Source of the DNA: JAIQFL01 sp035295745 | GTDB taxonomy: Bacteria > Acidobacteriota > Terriglobia > Bryobacterales > Bryobacteraceae | DNA length: 64,000 nt | NCBI GenBank assembly: GCA_035295745.1 | Contig: DATGIL010000071.1 | Coordinates: forward strand, 248,001 to 312,000 | Direction of reading: 5' to 3' | In this document: one piece after another, positions 26,473 through 36,437 of the stretch | Layout of the letters: each line of letters starts with the position of its first letter | Position numbering within the stretch: position 1 is the first letter of the stretch | Position numbers and translations under genes: made by a program | The notes under the pieces: model-generated | The model's database searches: none | The model's input: only the letters and a program-made list of their open reading frames with translations | What the model was told of the DNA's origin: nothing

Positions 26473-29412
26473 CTATTGGTTCCCGTTACCGAGACCCGAA
26501 AGCGCGGTGTGATCGCGCTCCAGGAAAGGAACGCCTTTCTCCATCCAGTCGGGCGCCGGAGCGCCTTTCAGATAGTGATCGAAGTACTGCTGCAGCCGAA
26601 TCGTGTAGTCCTTCTGGTCGGCACGATTGCGGATGCCGTGCGGCTGGCCGTTGTAATTGAACAGGTAGACTTCCTTGCCCAGCCTGCGCAGCGCCAGGAA
26701 AAACTCCACGCCCTGATACCATGGCACCGCGTCGTCGCCGTCGTTCTGCAGGATCATCACCGGCGTCTGTACGCGATCGGCCCAGAAGATCGGCGAGTTC
26801 TCGATGAAGCGTGTGGGGTATTGCCAGATGGACCCGCCGATGCGGCTCTGCGTGCGCTCATACTGGAACTGGCGCGGAAGCCCGGTGCCCCAGCGGATGC
26901 CATCGTAGGCGCTGATCATGTTCACCACCGGAGCGCCGGCGGCCACGGCGCGGAAGCGATTCGTCTGCGTCACCATGTAGGCGATCTGGTAGCCGCCCCA
27001 ACTGTGGCCTTGAATCCCGATGGCCTTCTCGTCGACGATGCCCTTGTCGACTACGGACTGGATCGCGGGCAGCACGCACTTCAGCGCGCTCTGGCCGGGA
27101 TAGCCGGTAATGTAGACGATATCGGGCTCCAGTACGAGGTAGCCATTGCTAACGTAGTAGCTGACATTGATGGAAGTGCCCGGTGCGGGGTTTACGAAAC
27201 GATTCACGTTCTGTGTGAGCTTCTCGTAGATGTACACCATCATCGGGTACTTCTTGTGCGGGTCGAAGTTCTCCGGCTTATAGAGTGACGCCGTGAGCGG
27301 CACGCCATCGGCGTTCTTGAACTGCACCACTTCCGACGTGCCCCACAGCAGCTTGGACTTCTGCGGATTCACATCGGAGACTTTGCGCAGCTCCTTGAAG
27401 GTGCTGTTGGTTGTGACCAGGTCGGGAAATTCGTTGAAGGTCTGCTCCGTCAGGAGATAGAGGTCGGCATCTTTAGCCTTCACCGGAACCGAGAACGCCT
27501 TGTTGGCCATCAGCAACTGCTTCGGCTCGCCACCATCCAGCGATGCGCGGAAGAATCCCGACTCGAACGTCTTCATATTCTCCGCCTGCAGCATCACGGG
27601 CTTCGTCGGGTCGATCCAGCGTTCGCGTGGATTCTCGGCTTCCGTGCGGATGTAGCGGAAGCGCAGATCGTGAGCGCGTCCGTAGCCCGCCGTGATGTTC
27701 TTGGCGCCGCTGCCGTCCGGCGCGATGCGCCAGATGTCGTAATGGTCGTAGAGCAGGACGGACTGCCCGTCCTTGGTCCAACCGCCGGTGCCATACGAGC
27801 CGGGTGTCGCCGGATGATCGTCGTCTTCGTTCCAGAACTTCACCGGAAGATTCGCGGTGAGGTTCACGATCTTGCCGTCAGGCACCGAAATCGTGCTCCA
27901 ATCCTTGCCGTCGAAGGCCAGCAGATAACGGCCATTCGGCGACCACGTGGCGCCGTGTCCCTTCTTGCTGACCAGTTTGCGCGTGCCGGTCGACGCATCC
28001 ACCACGTACAGATCGGTAGTGCCCGAGCCTTCGTAGTCGGCCTGGCGCCGATACTCGCGGTCGTCTGACCCGAGGATCCACTGCTCACTCTCCGACGTCG
28101 TGACGTTTTCGAGGGTGGAGTCGCCGATCTGCACCACTTTATGTTCTGGAATCAGATACACGGCGGTGAAGGTGCGATCGCGATCCCGCGCGGCGCGCAC
28201 TTTCTGAATGGGCTGAATGTATTCGTCTTTATACGACCACAGATCGACCACCGCCTTATCGTCGGAGGCCGCGTCTGCCGCGGCGGCATCCTCTTTCTTC
28301 TCGGGCTGCGGCGGCGCGCAGGAGAAATAGACGCGATTGCCGTCCCTGGAGAAGCTCAATGCACCCTTGTCGCTGATGACGAATTCGCTGCGGAAGCCCG
28401 GCATGTCGGCCGAAGCCAACACCGACGCCGTTGGCGCCTGGCGGTCCCACCGGTAAAGCTTCCACTTCGGCTGTTTGGATGCAGCGTCATCGCGAGTGCT
28501 GAGGAAGGCGAGTTGGCCCTGCTTCTCATCCCAAACGATCTTGGCGTACTTGCCCTTGCCGTCGAGCAGGGCCGCGGCGGCGTCGGGCGATCCCGGCTTG
28601 GCCACGAAGACGCCGTTCTTCGCGGTGTCCTTCGCCGATACTGCGTACACAAGCTGTTTGCCGTCTTCGGCGAACTGGAACTCCACCACGTCGGAGAAGG
28701 TCCGTTCGGTGGAATCGGAGAGATTGCGGATGATCAAGTCAGTTCCGAATTCCGGGCGGGCGCCCCCTCCTCCGGCCGCGCCACCACGTCCGCCGCGTCC
28801 CCCGCGCTGTTGATCGGCAACCGGAGCGCCTCCTTCGGAGCGTGACGGCGGCGTGGCAGCGGACTCCGGCGCTTCGCGCAGATAGGCGAGGAAGCCGTTG
28901 GCCTTTTCGGGCATCTGGAAACGCTTGACGCGTTCGATGCGAGTCGCCTTTCCGGAGGCGAGATCGACAATCACCATGCCGTCTTTAGGCATCTGCGCCG
29001 GTGTCTTTTTCTCCTTCTTCGCTTTGTCGGTGTCGGCCTTGGACGGGAAAGTGGAGAAGACGAGCGTACGGCTATCGGCGGAGAAAGCCACGGTAACGCC
29101 GCGAGCGGCAGGCGCCGGTCCTTCTTCGGGAACGGCTGAGGAGTCCGGCTGCGGGCGCGCACCGGCTGGCTCATGCTGATCTTTGCCGGTGACCAGGTTG
29201 CGGATGATGACTTCGCCATCTCCCTCCTGCGGGAAGACGCTGTACGCGAGGAATTTTCCATCTGCCGACAGGTGCTGGCTGGCGATGGTGTGCCAGCTAT
29301 CGTAGTCGTGGTGGTTTAAAGGCCGCTTGGCGTTTTGCGCAAGCGATACCGAAATCAGCGTGACCGCGGCGCACAAACAGGTGGCGCGGGACGAAAGCCG
29401 ACGGTAAAACAT
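26473..29412 (-). CDS. Exported S9-family (prolyl oligopeptidase/DPP-like) peptidase
   Basis: A 979-residue protein from the ATG at 29412, with a signal peptide (MFYRRLSSRATCLCAAVTLI). The first 700 residues form a WD40/PD40-like beta-propeller (for example KGHGATWSPNGRYLLAF), including a glycine-rich low-complexity loop around GGRGGRGGAAGGGG. The C-terminal alpha/beta hydrolase has the triad in IQGHSWGGYQ (Ser about 804), LQNDGDDAVPWYQG (Asp about 893) and GQPHGIRN (His about 925). It should cleave peptides outside the cytoplasm. An ATG at 29433 would add seven residues before the signal peptide. Confidence 0.92.
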   Translation of the reverse strand: MFYRRLSSRATCLCAAVTLISVSLAQNAKRPLNHHDYDSWHTIASQHLSADGKFLAYSVFPQEGDGEVIIRNLVTGKDQHEPAGARPQPDSSAVPEEGPAPAARGVTVAFSADSRTLVFSTFPSKADTDKAKKEKKTPAQMPKDGMVIVDLASGKATRIERVKRFQMPEKANGFLAYLREAPESAATPPSRSEGGAPVADQQRGGRGGRGGAAGGGGARPEFGTDLIIRNLSDSTERTFSDVVEFQFAEDGKQLVYAVSAKDTAKNGVFVAKPGSPDAAAALLDGKGKYAKIVWDEKQGQLAFLSTRDDAASKQPKWKLYRWDRQAPTASVLASADMPGFRSEFVISDKGALSFSRDGNRVYFSCAPPQPEKKEDAAAADAASDDKAVVDLWSYKDEYIQPIQKVRAARDRDRTFTAVYLIPEHKVVQIGDSTLENVTTSESEQWILGSDDREYRRQADYEGSGTTDLYVVDASTGTRKLVSKKGHGATWSPNGRYLLAFDGKDWSTISVPDGKIVNLTANLPVKFWNEDDDHPATPGSYGTGGWTKDGQSVLLYDHYDIWRIAPDGSGAKNITAGYGRAHDLRFRYIRTEAENPRERWIDPTKPVMLQAENMKTFESGFFRASLDGGEPKQLLMANKAFSVPVKAKDADLYLLTEQTFNEFPDLVTTNSTFKELRKVSDVNPQKSKLLWGTSEVVQFKNADGVPLTASLYKPENFDPHKKYPMMVYIYEKLTQNVNRFVNPAPGTSINVSYYVSNGYLVLEPDIVYITGYPGQSALKCVLPAIQSVVDKGIVDEKAIGIQGHSWGGYQIAYMVTQTNRFRAVAAGAPVVNMISAYDGIRWGTGLPRQFQYERTQSRIGGSIWQYPTRFIENSPIFWADRVQTPVMILQNDGDDAVPWYQGVEFFLALRRLGKEVYLFNYNGQPHGIRNRADQKDYTIRLQQYFDHYLKGAPAPDWMEKGVPFLERDHTALSGLGNGNQ

Positions 29413-29597
29413 AATGGGGCTATTGTAATGCAACGGGCGTCCTCAAGTTTGCGGGTGACCTTATGCGAATGCGGGCAAACTGGCATTCGCTCTACAAGCG
29501 GGTCGCAGATCTGTGCCCGCGTCACCGCTCGATACGTGTTCTCGGTAACCTCGATCGGCCAAGGACGCAGGGTATCCTCTAAGTTGGAGATGTAAAG

Positions 29598-29972
29598 GTG
29601 AAGAAGAATGATACGCCCCCGAGCGATCTCTGCTGCTCGTTTTGCCGCAAATCTCAGGACTCCGTTTGGAAGCTCATTTCGAACCCCAGTGATTATCCGA
29701 GGGCTTACATCTGCGACGAGTGCATCACCGTTTGCGCGAGCGTTCTGGAAGACGACCGCGACAAGCCTGCGGCGGTTTCGGGAACGCCCGTTTATGTCGA
29801 AGAGAAGCATTCGCTCCTGACCCATCGCATGGCTTCGTCCCTGTTAAGCGCTGTCGAGCACTGGATCAGGCATGAGTCTCTCGGTGTTGATGCCACTCAC
29901 GAGCTTGATGAAGTCCGGAAAATCGCGGTGGAGATGATGACGGACCACTACCGCGGAAGATCTCAGCTCTAG
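29598..29972 (+). CDS. Stand-alone ClpX-type C4 zinc-finger protein
   Basis: A 124-residue protein starting at a GTG at 29598 with GGAG about 9 bp upstream. Residues 11-46 match the zinc-binding N-domain of ClpX: LCCSFCRKSQDSVWKLI then AYICDECITVC, supplying CxxC and CxxC (Cys13/16 and 39/42). Everything after about residue 55 is different and helical; the ATPase domain of ClpX is absent. In ClpX this domain dimerises and binds adaptors and substrates, so a small free version could be an adaptor, an anti-adaptor, or a protein of unrelated function. It is a single-gene unit between divergently placed neighbours. Confidence 0.8.
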   Translation: MKKNDTPPSDLCCSFCRKSQDSVWKLISNPSDYPRAYICDECITVCASVLEDDRDKPAAVSGTPVYVEEKHSLLTHRMASSLLSAVEHWIRHESLGVDATHELDEVRKIAVEMMTDHYRGRSQL

Positions 29973-30605
29973 AAACTGCACGGTTTCCAGTGGAACCATG
30001 TGTGGTCATCGAGATCGCCCGAACGTCGAAGCATCCATATGTTTTTGCCTCAATCGGCCCAAACCAGACCAGTACATGACTGCGCGTTGGACCAAGTCAC
30101 CGCCATTGGAAGGAAAACGGTCACGGCCCAACTGAAATCTCCTCTCCACCTCATCAATCACTTGCAGACATCCGTTTCAGACTCCAGCCAGCTCGTCTGA
30201 TACCCCTGGTAGATGAGCACCGCCCGGCAAATCGCCCCCAAACCCGCGCCGCCCTTCGTTCTATCGTCAAGCCCGTACCCCATCGGCCCTCACCGAACGC
30301 CCCGCGGAAGCCAAACCCAATTCCGCAACCCCAATCCGCTCAACCACAAATTGGGTTCGTTCCTTCATTTTCCGCTGCCATGGATTCCGCCAGCCCCAAA
30401 CTCGTGCAGGGCTACCCGTATGAAGATCTTCGCCGGCAGTCGTGACGCAAACACTCCCGCTTGCCGAGTCGACGCTTTTCACACGTCCATCAAGTCTGAC
30501 TGCAGTGCGTCCTCGACGCTGCCTCCGAACCTTCTGAATCTGCTGACGCTCCCACGCGATGCCCCTCCGGCCCGATCGCCGGGCAGCCATAGTATTATTA
30601 ACCTC
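29973..30605 (+). other. Long intergenic stretch, no gene seen
   Basis: About 630 bp before the PQQ-like gene. The plus strand is markedly rich in C and in CCCC/CCG runs. The frame of the next gene stays open back to 30213, but that part is proline-rich with no recognisable domain and lacks a ribosome-binding site, so I treat it as non-coding. I saw no tRNA, known riboswitch or repeat element. TATTAT at 30593-30598 lies very close to the ATG at 30606 and has no matching -35 box. Confidence 0.5.
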
Positions 30606-31868
30606 ATGCAGAGCAGGGGACGTTTATTCGCGTTGGTCGTTTGCGCGTCTGCTGCCCTGGCGGGCGAGGCCGACTGGCCCCACTGGCGCGGACCGAATGA
30701 CGACGGAATGGCGCGTGGCGATGCGCCATTGCACTGGAGTGATGAAGAGCATATCGCGTGGAAAGCCAGTGTTCCTGGACGTGGCCACTCTTCGCCCATC
30801 GTATGGGGAGATCGCATCTTCCTCACCACCGCGGTGCCGGCAGACGGCAAAGAGGGAGGGCCCACCAGCCTGGTGGAATACAAATTCATGCTGCTCTCCT
30901 ACGATCGCAAGAGCGGCAAACTGCTGTGGCAGAAGGTCGCGCGAACGGCGACTCCGCATCAGACCGCCCATCCGCAATACGGCAGCTTCGCCTCCAACTC
31001 GCCCATCACCGACGGCAAGTATGTGTTCGCGTTCTTCGGGTCGCGCGGCCTGTTCTGCTATACGCTGGCGGGAGATCTGGTCTGGCAGAAGGATTTCACC
31101 GCCCTGCGCATGTTCAACAGCTTCGGAGAAGGTGCGTGGACTGCGCTCGATGGCGACAAGTTGGTGGTAGTGCTGGATCAGGAGGGCGAGTCGTTTCTGC
31201 TGGCGCTCGACAAGAGTTCGGGGCGCGAATTGTGGCGGACGCCGCGCCAAGGCAATACCAACTGGTCGGGACCTTATATCACGACTGTAGAGGGGCGGAA
31301 GCAGGTGGTCATTTCGGCGTCGCGCGCGGTGTGCGGCTACGATCTGGAAACCGGCAAGGAGATCTGGAGCGCGCGCGGCCTGGGCCAAAACACCATTCCA
31401 GCGCCGGTGGCCGCCGACGGGATGATCTTCGTCATGAGCGGTTACCGCAATCCCAACCTGATGGCAATTCGCTTGGGCAGGGAAGGCGATCTGACGGGCA
31501 CCGATGCCATCGTCTGGCAGAATCAGCGCGGCAACTCCTACACGCCTTCGCCCGTGCTGCACGACGGCAAGCTCTACGTGCTCACCGACACCGGAATGCT
31601 CTCGTGCTTTGAGGCTAAAACCGGCAAACCGTTCTACCAGCAGGCCCGCTTGCCTAAGCCTTACAGTTTCAAGTCGTCGCTGGTGGGCGCCAATGGAAAG
31701 CTCTACATGGCCTCCGAGAACGAAGACGTGGTGGTGGTTGGCATGGGAGAAAAGTTCGAAGTGCTGGCAACCAATACCTTGAAGGACCAGATATTCATCA
31801 GTACCCCCGCCATTCTGGACAACGAAATTTATTTACGCGGTCAGAACACACTTTTCTGCATCCGGTAA
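30606..31868 (+). CDS. Exported PQQ-like (BamB-type) beta-propeller protein
   Basis: Read from the ATG at 30606 (signal MQSRGRLFALVVCASAALAG), 420 residues. Repeats with the YDRKSGKLLWQK, ALDKSSGRELWRT, YDLETGKEIWSA and EAKTGKPFYQQ pattern mark PQQ-enzyme-like propeller blades, and the start ADWPHWRGPNDDGMA is typical of a large acidobacterial and planctomycete group of such proteins. Catalytic PQQ residues cannot be confirmed; many of these proteins are thought to be non-catalytic scaffolds. The TonB-dependent receptor follows after 28 bp, and a second similar propeller follows that. Confidence 0.86.
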   Translation: MQSRGRLFALVVCASAALAGEADWPHWRGPNDDGMARGDAPLHWSDEEHIAWKASVPGRGHSSPIVWGDRIFLTTAVPADGKEGGPTSLVEYKFMLLSYDRKSGKLLWQKVARTATPHQTAHPQYGSFASNSPITDGKYVFAFFGSRGLFCYTLAGDLVWQKDFTALRMFNSFGEGAWTALDGDKLVVVLDQEGESFLLALDKSSGRELWRTPRQGNTNWSGPYITTVEGRKQVVISASRAVCGYDLETGKEIWSARGLGQNTIPAPVAADGMIFVMSGYRNPNLMAIRLGREGDLTGTDAIVWQNQRGNSYTPSPVLHDGKLYVLTDTGMLSCFEAKTGKPFYQQARLPKPYSFKSSLVGANGKLYMASENEDVVVVGMGEKFEVLATNTLKDQIFISTPAILDNEIYLRGQNTLFCIR

Positions 31869-31896
31869 GTCTGATACCTAAAGAGAAGCTTTCCCT

Positions 31897-34800
31897 ATGC
31901 GCGCTTTTATCGTTGCATTTCTAATTCTCCACTACGCGGCTCACGCTCAATCGGTCGCCGGCGTCATCACCGGCGTGGTGACGGACGCTCAGTATCAACC
32001 CATCGCCGGCGCGGCCTTGCAACTCACCGATGAAGAGACCAACCGGAAGCACACGTTGCTTTCGGATTCGCGCGGCGGATTCACCATCCCCAATCTGGCG
32101 CCGGGCCACTACCGGATCGAGGCCGAGCGCGAAGGATATCGCAAGCACGTGCAGCGGCTCACGCTCGCAGTCGATCAGGAGTTGCAAATCGAGATTCCCC
32201 TGCTGCCCGGCCAGCGCACCGACTCGGTGCAGGTGACGGCGACCGCCGGTCTGCTGCGCACCGAGACCGCGACGCTGGGAAACGTGATCACCAATTCGCA
32301 AATCGTCGATCTGCCGCTCGACGGCCGCAATTTTTTCGAGTTGAGTTTGCTGCTGCCGGGCGTGGTTCCGGCGGCTCCGGGATCGGCGGGCTCGACGCGT
32401 GGCGATTTCGCCGTGAACATCAACGGCGCGCGAGAGGATTCGAACCAGTTCATTCTCGACGGCGTGTTCAACGGAGATCCCAAGCTGAATGGAATCGGGG
32501 TCACTCCGCCGGTGGACGCGGTGCGTGAATTCGAAGTGGCGACGGGCACCCCGGACGCGCTCTTCGGGCGAAACTCGGGCGGGCAGATGAATGTGGTGCT
32601 GATGGGCGGCACCAATCAGGTACACGGTACGGCCTACGAGTTTCTGCGAAATCGGGTCACTGACGCGCGCAACTTCTTCGCTCCCTCTGGCTCGTCGAGC
32701 CCGCAGTATCAGCGCAATCAGTTCGGCGCTTCCGCGGGAGCGCCCATCGTTCACGACCGCACATTCTTCTTCATCGATTACGAAGGACGTCGCGTGCGCG
32801 AGGGAATTACCCAGGTGACCAATGTGCCGACTGCGCTGGAACGGACCGGCGATTTTTCGCAGAGCAGCCTGTACGCGATCAATCCGTTCACTCAGACGCC
32901 GTTCCCGGGCAACGTGATCCCCAAGACGTTTCTGAACCCCGTGGGACTCGCGGTCGCGGCATTGTATCCGCTTCCCAACCGCGCGGTGCCCAATCTGAAT
33001 TACGTGTCGTCGCCGATTGAACGCGATCGCGAAGATCACTTCGATCTGCGTCTGGATCACCATCTGGACGCCGCGGACGAACTAAGCATCCGGTACAGCT
33101 TTGGTGATCGCGATCTCTACGAGCCGTTCTCCGCCAGTTCGGGAGTGGCGGTTCCCGGTTTCGGAAACGATGTCCCGCGGCGCGCGCAGAACGCCGTGGT
33201 GAGCCACACCCACACCTTCACTCCCAACCTGTTGAACGAGTTTCGCCTCGGCTTCGACCGCATCTCGTCCGGGGTATTTCAGCAGAATATCAATTCGAAT
33301 CTGAATCAGCAGGTGGGTCTTCCGACGATTTCCTCTAACTCCCGAGATAACGGGCTCAGCCAGGTTCAGATCAACGGATTCTCCACGCTGGGCGACGAGC
33401 CGAACAATCCGCAGCACAGCGCCTCTACCATCTATCAGCTACTCGATACCGTCACCTGGTCGCGTGGCCGGCACCTGGTAACTGCGGGTTTCGATCTGCG
33501 CTTGCTGCAGCAGAATGCATTTCGCGATGAGGAGTCGCGAGGCTTTCTGGAGTTTTTAGGGCTGACCGGCAATGCTCTGGCAGAGATGCTACTGGGACTG
33601 CCGTCTCTCACCGGCGTGGCGCGGCTGGATAATGCGGAACATCTGCGGACCCATAGCGAATACGGCTTTGTGCAGGACACCTGGCGTGCCCGCACGAACC
33701 TGACGCTGACCTTGGGACTCCGCTACGAGTACAATTCGCCCCCTGTAGACGCCTTTGATCGCGCGAATCTTTACGACCCCAAGACGCAATCGTTGGTGCA
33801 GGTAGGGACCGGGAACATTCCGCGCGGAGGCAGCGAACCGGACCGCAACAACTTCGCACCGCGCGTCGGCTTGGCGTGGCGTCCAGGTCACGGCGAAACG
33901 GTAGTCCGTGCCGGCTACGGCATCTACTACGACCAGGGTTCTCTGGCTACTGGCGAGGGCTTGTACTTCAGCCCTCCGTACTTCAATTTGCAGGTCTTCT
34001 TTCCCTTCGGGCAGATTCCGCTCAGTCTGAGCAGTCCCTTCCCGGCGAACTTTCCGATTCCTGTGCCGTCCTCGGCGCTTGCGATTCAGAAGGACCTGCG
34101 CACGGCCTACACGCAGCAATGGAATATGGGACTGCAGCAGGGTTTGGGACGCGATCGGGTTTTAGAAGTGGCGTATGCCGGATCGAAAGGAACCAAGCTG
34201 CTGGGTGCGCGTGATGAGAACCAGGCGTTTCCGAATACGCTGCAATCCAATCCCCGGCCCGTGCAGCAGTTCGCCGATATCGACGTATTGGAATCGCGCG
34301 GCGATTCGATCTATCACAGTCTGCAGACGCGTTTCCAGCAGAATCTGCATCACGGGCTCTCAGCGCTGGCATCGTACACTTGGTCAAAGTCGATTGACGA
34401 TGGTTCGAGCTTCTTCGCCAGTTCCGGCGATGCGAACTTTCCGCAGAACAGTTACGACACGCGCGCCGAGCGCGGATTGTCGAACTTCGACATGCGGCAG
34501 CGCCTCTCGCTGAGTTATTCCTACAATCTTCCGCTGGGTAAGGGATTGCTTCGTGGCGGCTGGCAGACGCTGGGAATCTGGACGTTCCAAACGGGACGCC
34601 CATTCACGGTGGACCTGCTGCCGGGGCTCGACAACAGCAACACGGGCGATTCCATCCTGGGATTCGGAGGCGCAAACAACCGGCCAAACCTGGTGGGGAG
34701 CGCGAAGCTCTCGAATCCGACTCCATCGCAATGGTTCAACACGCAGGCGTTCGCCCTGCCTGCCTTCGGCACGTTTGGCAATGCCGGGCGGAATATTGTC

Positions 34801-35016
34801 ACCGGGCCCGGATTTCAAAGCATCAACGTGTCGATTATCAAGAACACGCGTCTGAGCGAGCATGCCAATTTCCAGTTCCGCGCAGAGGCGTTCAATGTTG
34901 CCAATCACACGAATTTCGATCTGCCGAACATCTTCTTCGGCACTCCGGCTTTCGGATCGATCACGTCGGCGGAGACAGCAAGGCGAATCCAGTTCGGAGC
35001 CAAGATCCTGTTCTGA
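31897..35016 (+). CDS. TonB-dependent receptor with carboxypeptidase-regulatory N-domain (Oar-like)
   Basis: A 1039-residue outer-membrane protein. After the signal peptide (MRAFIVAFLILHYAAHA), residues about 20-110 form a carboxypeptidase-regulatory-like beta-sandwich (GVVTDAQYQPIAGAALQL). A plug region follows (LPLDGRNFFELSLLLPGVVP, NVVLMGGTNQVHGTAYEFLR), then a large barrel ending in aromatic-terminated strands (RRIQFGAKILF). Such receptors import or bind large substrates using TonB energy, and are very numerous in acidobacteria. It is flanked by two PQQ-like propeller genes at 28 and 43 bp, so the three are probably expressed and used together. Substrate unknown. Confidence 0.92.
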   Translation: MRAFIVAFLILHYAAHAQSVAGVITGVVTDAQYQPIAGAALQLTDEETNRKHTLLSDSRGGFTIPNLAPGHYRIEAEREGYRKHVQRLTLAVDQELQIEIPLLPGQRTDSVQVTATAGLLRTETATLGNVITNSQIVDLPLDGRNFFELSLLLPGVVPAAPGSAGSTRGDFAVNINGAREDSNQFILDGVFNGDPKLNGIGVTPPVDAVREFEVATGTPDALFGRNSGGQMNVVLMGGTNQVHGTAYEFLRNRVTDARNFFAPSGSSSPQYQRNQFGASAGAPIVHDRTFFFIDYEGRRVREGITQVTNVPTALERTGDFSQSSLYAINPFTQTPFPGNVIPKTFLNPVGLAVAALYPLPNRAVPNLNYVSSPIERDREDHFDLRLDHHLDAADELSIRYSFGDRDLYEPFSASSGVAVPGFGNDVPRRAQNAVVSHTHTFTPNLLNEFRLGFDRISSGVFQQNINSNLNQQVGLPTISSNSRDNGLSQVQINGFSTLGDEPNNPQHSASTIYQLLDTVTWSRGRHLVTAGFDLRLLQQNAFRDEESRGFLEFLGLTGNALAEMLLGLPSLTGVARLDNAEHLRTHSEYGFVQDTWRARTNLTLTLGLRYEYNSPPVDAFDRANLYDPKTQSLVQVGTGNIPRGGSEPDRNNFAPRVGLAWRPGHGETVVRAGYGIYYDQGSLATGEGLYFSPPYFNLQVFFPFGQIPLSLSSPFPANFPIPVPSSALAIQKDLRTAYTQQWNMGLQQGLGRDRVLEVAYAGSKGTKLLGARDENQAFPNTLQSNPRPVQQFADIDVLESRGDSIYHSLQTRFQQNLHHGLSALASYTWSKSIDDGSSFFASSGDANFPQNSYDTRAERGLSNFDMRQRLSLSYSYNLPLGKGLLRGGWQTLGIWTFQTGRPFTVDLLPGLDNSNTGDSILGFGGANNRPNLVGSAKLSNPTPSQWFNTQAFALPAFGTFGNAGRNIVTGPGFQSINVSIIKNTRLSEHANFQFRAEAFNVANHTNFDLPNIFFGTPAFGSITSAETARRIQFGAKILF

Positions 35017-35059
35017 GAAGCGCCATGATCTCCCAATCGCCGTCGGAAGGAACAAACTG

Positions 35060-36400
35060 ATGCGCATGAAGCTGTCTGTTTTATTGACGATCGCGGTGGC
35101 GGCCATGGCCGCCGATGCCTCTTCGAATTGGCCTCAGTTCCGGGGAACTGGCGCCAGTGGCATCGGCAACGGGACGCCGCCTGTCGAATGGGATGGAGAG
35201 AAGGGAACCAACATTCTCTGGAAGACCGAGATCCCGGGTCTCGGGCATTCGAGCCCGGTGATCTGGGGCGATAAGATCTTCGTCACGAGCGCCGTTCCCG
35301 CGGCAGGGGAGTCCGCGTTGAAGGTCGGCCTGTACGGCGACATCACGCCGGTGGAGGGTGAGGGGGCGCAGACGTTCACCGTCTATTGCATCGATCGCAA
35401 GTCCGGAAAGATCCTCTGGCAGAAGGAGGCCGTCAGCGGCCAGCCCAAGATTAAGCGGCACCCGAAATCCACGCATGCGAATCCGACGCCGGCCACCGAT
35501 GGCAAAACGCTGGTGGTTTCCTTCGGGTCGGAGGGACTCTACGCTTACGATCTGAACGGCAAGCTGCTTTGGAAGAAAGATTTCGGCGTGCTCGATTCGG
35601 GCTTCTACATGGTGCCCGCGGCGCAGTGGGGATTCGCCAGTTCGCCCATCATCTACGATGGCAAGGTGGTGGTCCAGGCGGACGTTCAGAAGAATTCGTT
35701 CGTGGCGGCGTTAGATCTCGCGACGGGCAAGGAACTCTGGAGGACGTCGCGGGCGGACGTTCCGACTTTCGGCACTCCCGCGGTGCTGCCGTACACCGGC
35801 GCGGGAGCGAGCAAATGGCAAGTGGTGGTCAACGGATGGAAGGAGATCGCGGGATACGATTTGGCGAACGGCAAGGAGCTTTGGAAGATGAAGGGCGGCG
35901 GCGACATCCCGGTGCCCACGCCGGTGTTTCTGGATGACATGATCGTCATCACCAACGCCCACGGCTCGGAGCGGCCGATCTTCGCCATCCGCACGGACGC
36001 CGCCGGCGAACTCGCGAAGGATAGCAAGGCCATCGCCTGGAACCAGCAGCGCGCAGGCAACTACATGCAGACGCCGCTGCTCCTGGGCGGGCTGGGATAC
36101 TTCTGCTTCGATAACGGCGTCCTGACGGTGTTTCAGCTCTCGAGCGGCGAGAAGGTGTACCAGGAGCGCCTGGGCGGGGGCACTTCCGGGTTCTCGAGTT
36201 CCCCAGTGGCCGCCGGAGATCACCTGTACGTCACCAACGAAGAAGGCCACACCTACGTGCTGGCGCCTGGACGCGAATACAAGTTGCTGGCGCAGAACGA
36301 AATCGGCGAGACGGTGATGGCGACGCCCGCGATTTCGGACGGCGTACTATACATCCGGGCGCGCAAACATCTGTTCGCGGTGGGAGCCAAGACAAAGTAG
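35060..36400 (+). CDS. Exported PQQ-like (BamB-type) beta-propeller protein
   Basis: Read from the ATG at 35060, preceded by GGAAGGA at a good distance; 446 residues with signal peptide MRMKLSVLLTIAVAAMA. Blade motifs include CIDRKSGKILWQKEA, ALDLATGKELWRT, YDLANGKELWKM and FQLSSGEKVYQE, and the start SNWPQFRGTGASGIGNG parallels the 30606-31868 product. The two are therefore homologous and flank the TonB-dependent receptor. A longer upstream frame overlaps the receptor gene and is not coding. Ligand or enzymatic role unknown. Confidence 0.86.
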   Translation: MRMKLSVLLTIAVAAMAADASSNWPQFRGTGASGIGNGTPPVEWDGEKGTNILWKTEIPGLGHSSPVIWGDKIFVTSAVPAAGESALKVGLYGDITPVEGEGAQTFTVYCIDRKSGKILWQKEAVSGQPKIKRHPKSTHANPTPATDGKTLVVSFGSEGLYAYDLNGKLLWKKDFGVLDSGFYMVPAAQWGFASSPIIYDGKVVVQADVQKNSFVAALDLATGKELWRTSRADVPTFGTPAVLPYTGAGASKWQVVVNGWKEIAGYDLANGKELWKMKGGGDIPVPTPVFLDDMIVITNAHGSERPIFAIRTDAAGELAKDSKAIAWNQQRAGNYMQTPLLLGGLGYFCFDNGVLTVFQLSSGEKVYQERLGGGTSGFSSSPVAAGDHLYVTNEEGHTYVLAPGREYKLLAQNEIGETVMATPAISDGVLYIRARKHLFAVGAKTK

Positions 36401-36437
36401 ACGGCGGGTGTGATGGCCCGCGCTCTCTGAAAATCGC

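Noticed and set aside
30213..30605. N-terminal extension of the PQQ-like protein
   Set aside because: The extra 131 codons are proline-rich, unlike the rest, and place a good signal peptide in the middle of the protein; the ATG at 30606 puts it at the N-terminus.
31921..33063. Minus-strand open frame of 380 codons inside the TonB receptor gene
   Set aside because: The opposite strand encodes the carboxypeptidase-regulatory and plug regions of a TonB-dependent receptor with full family features.
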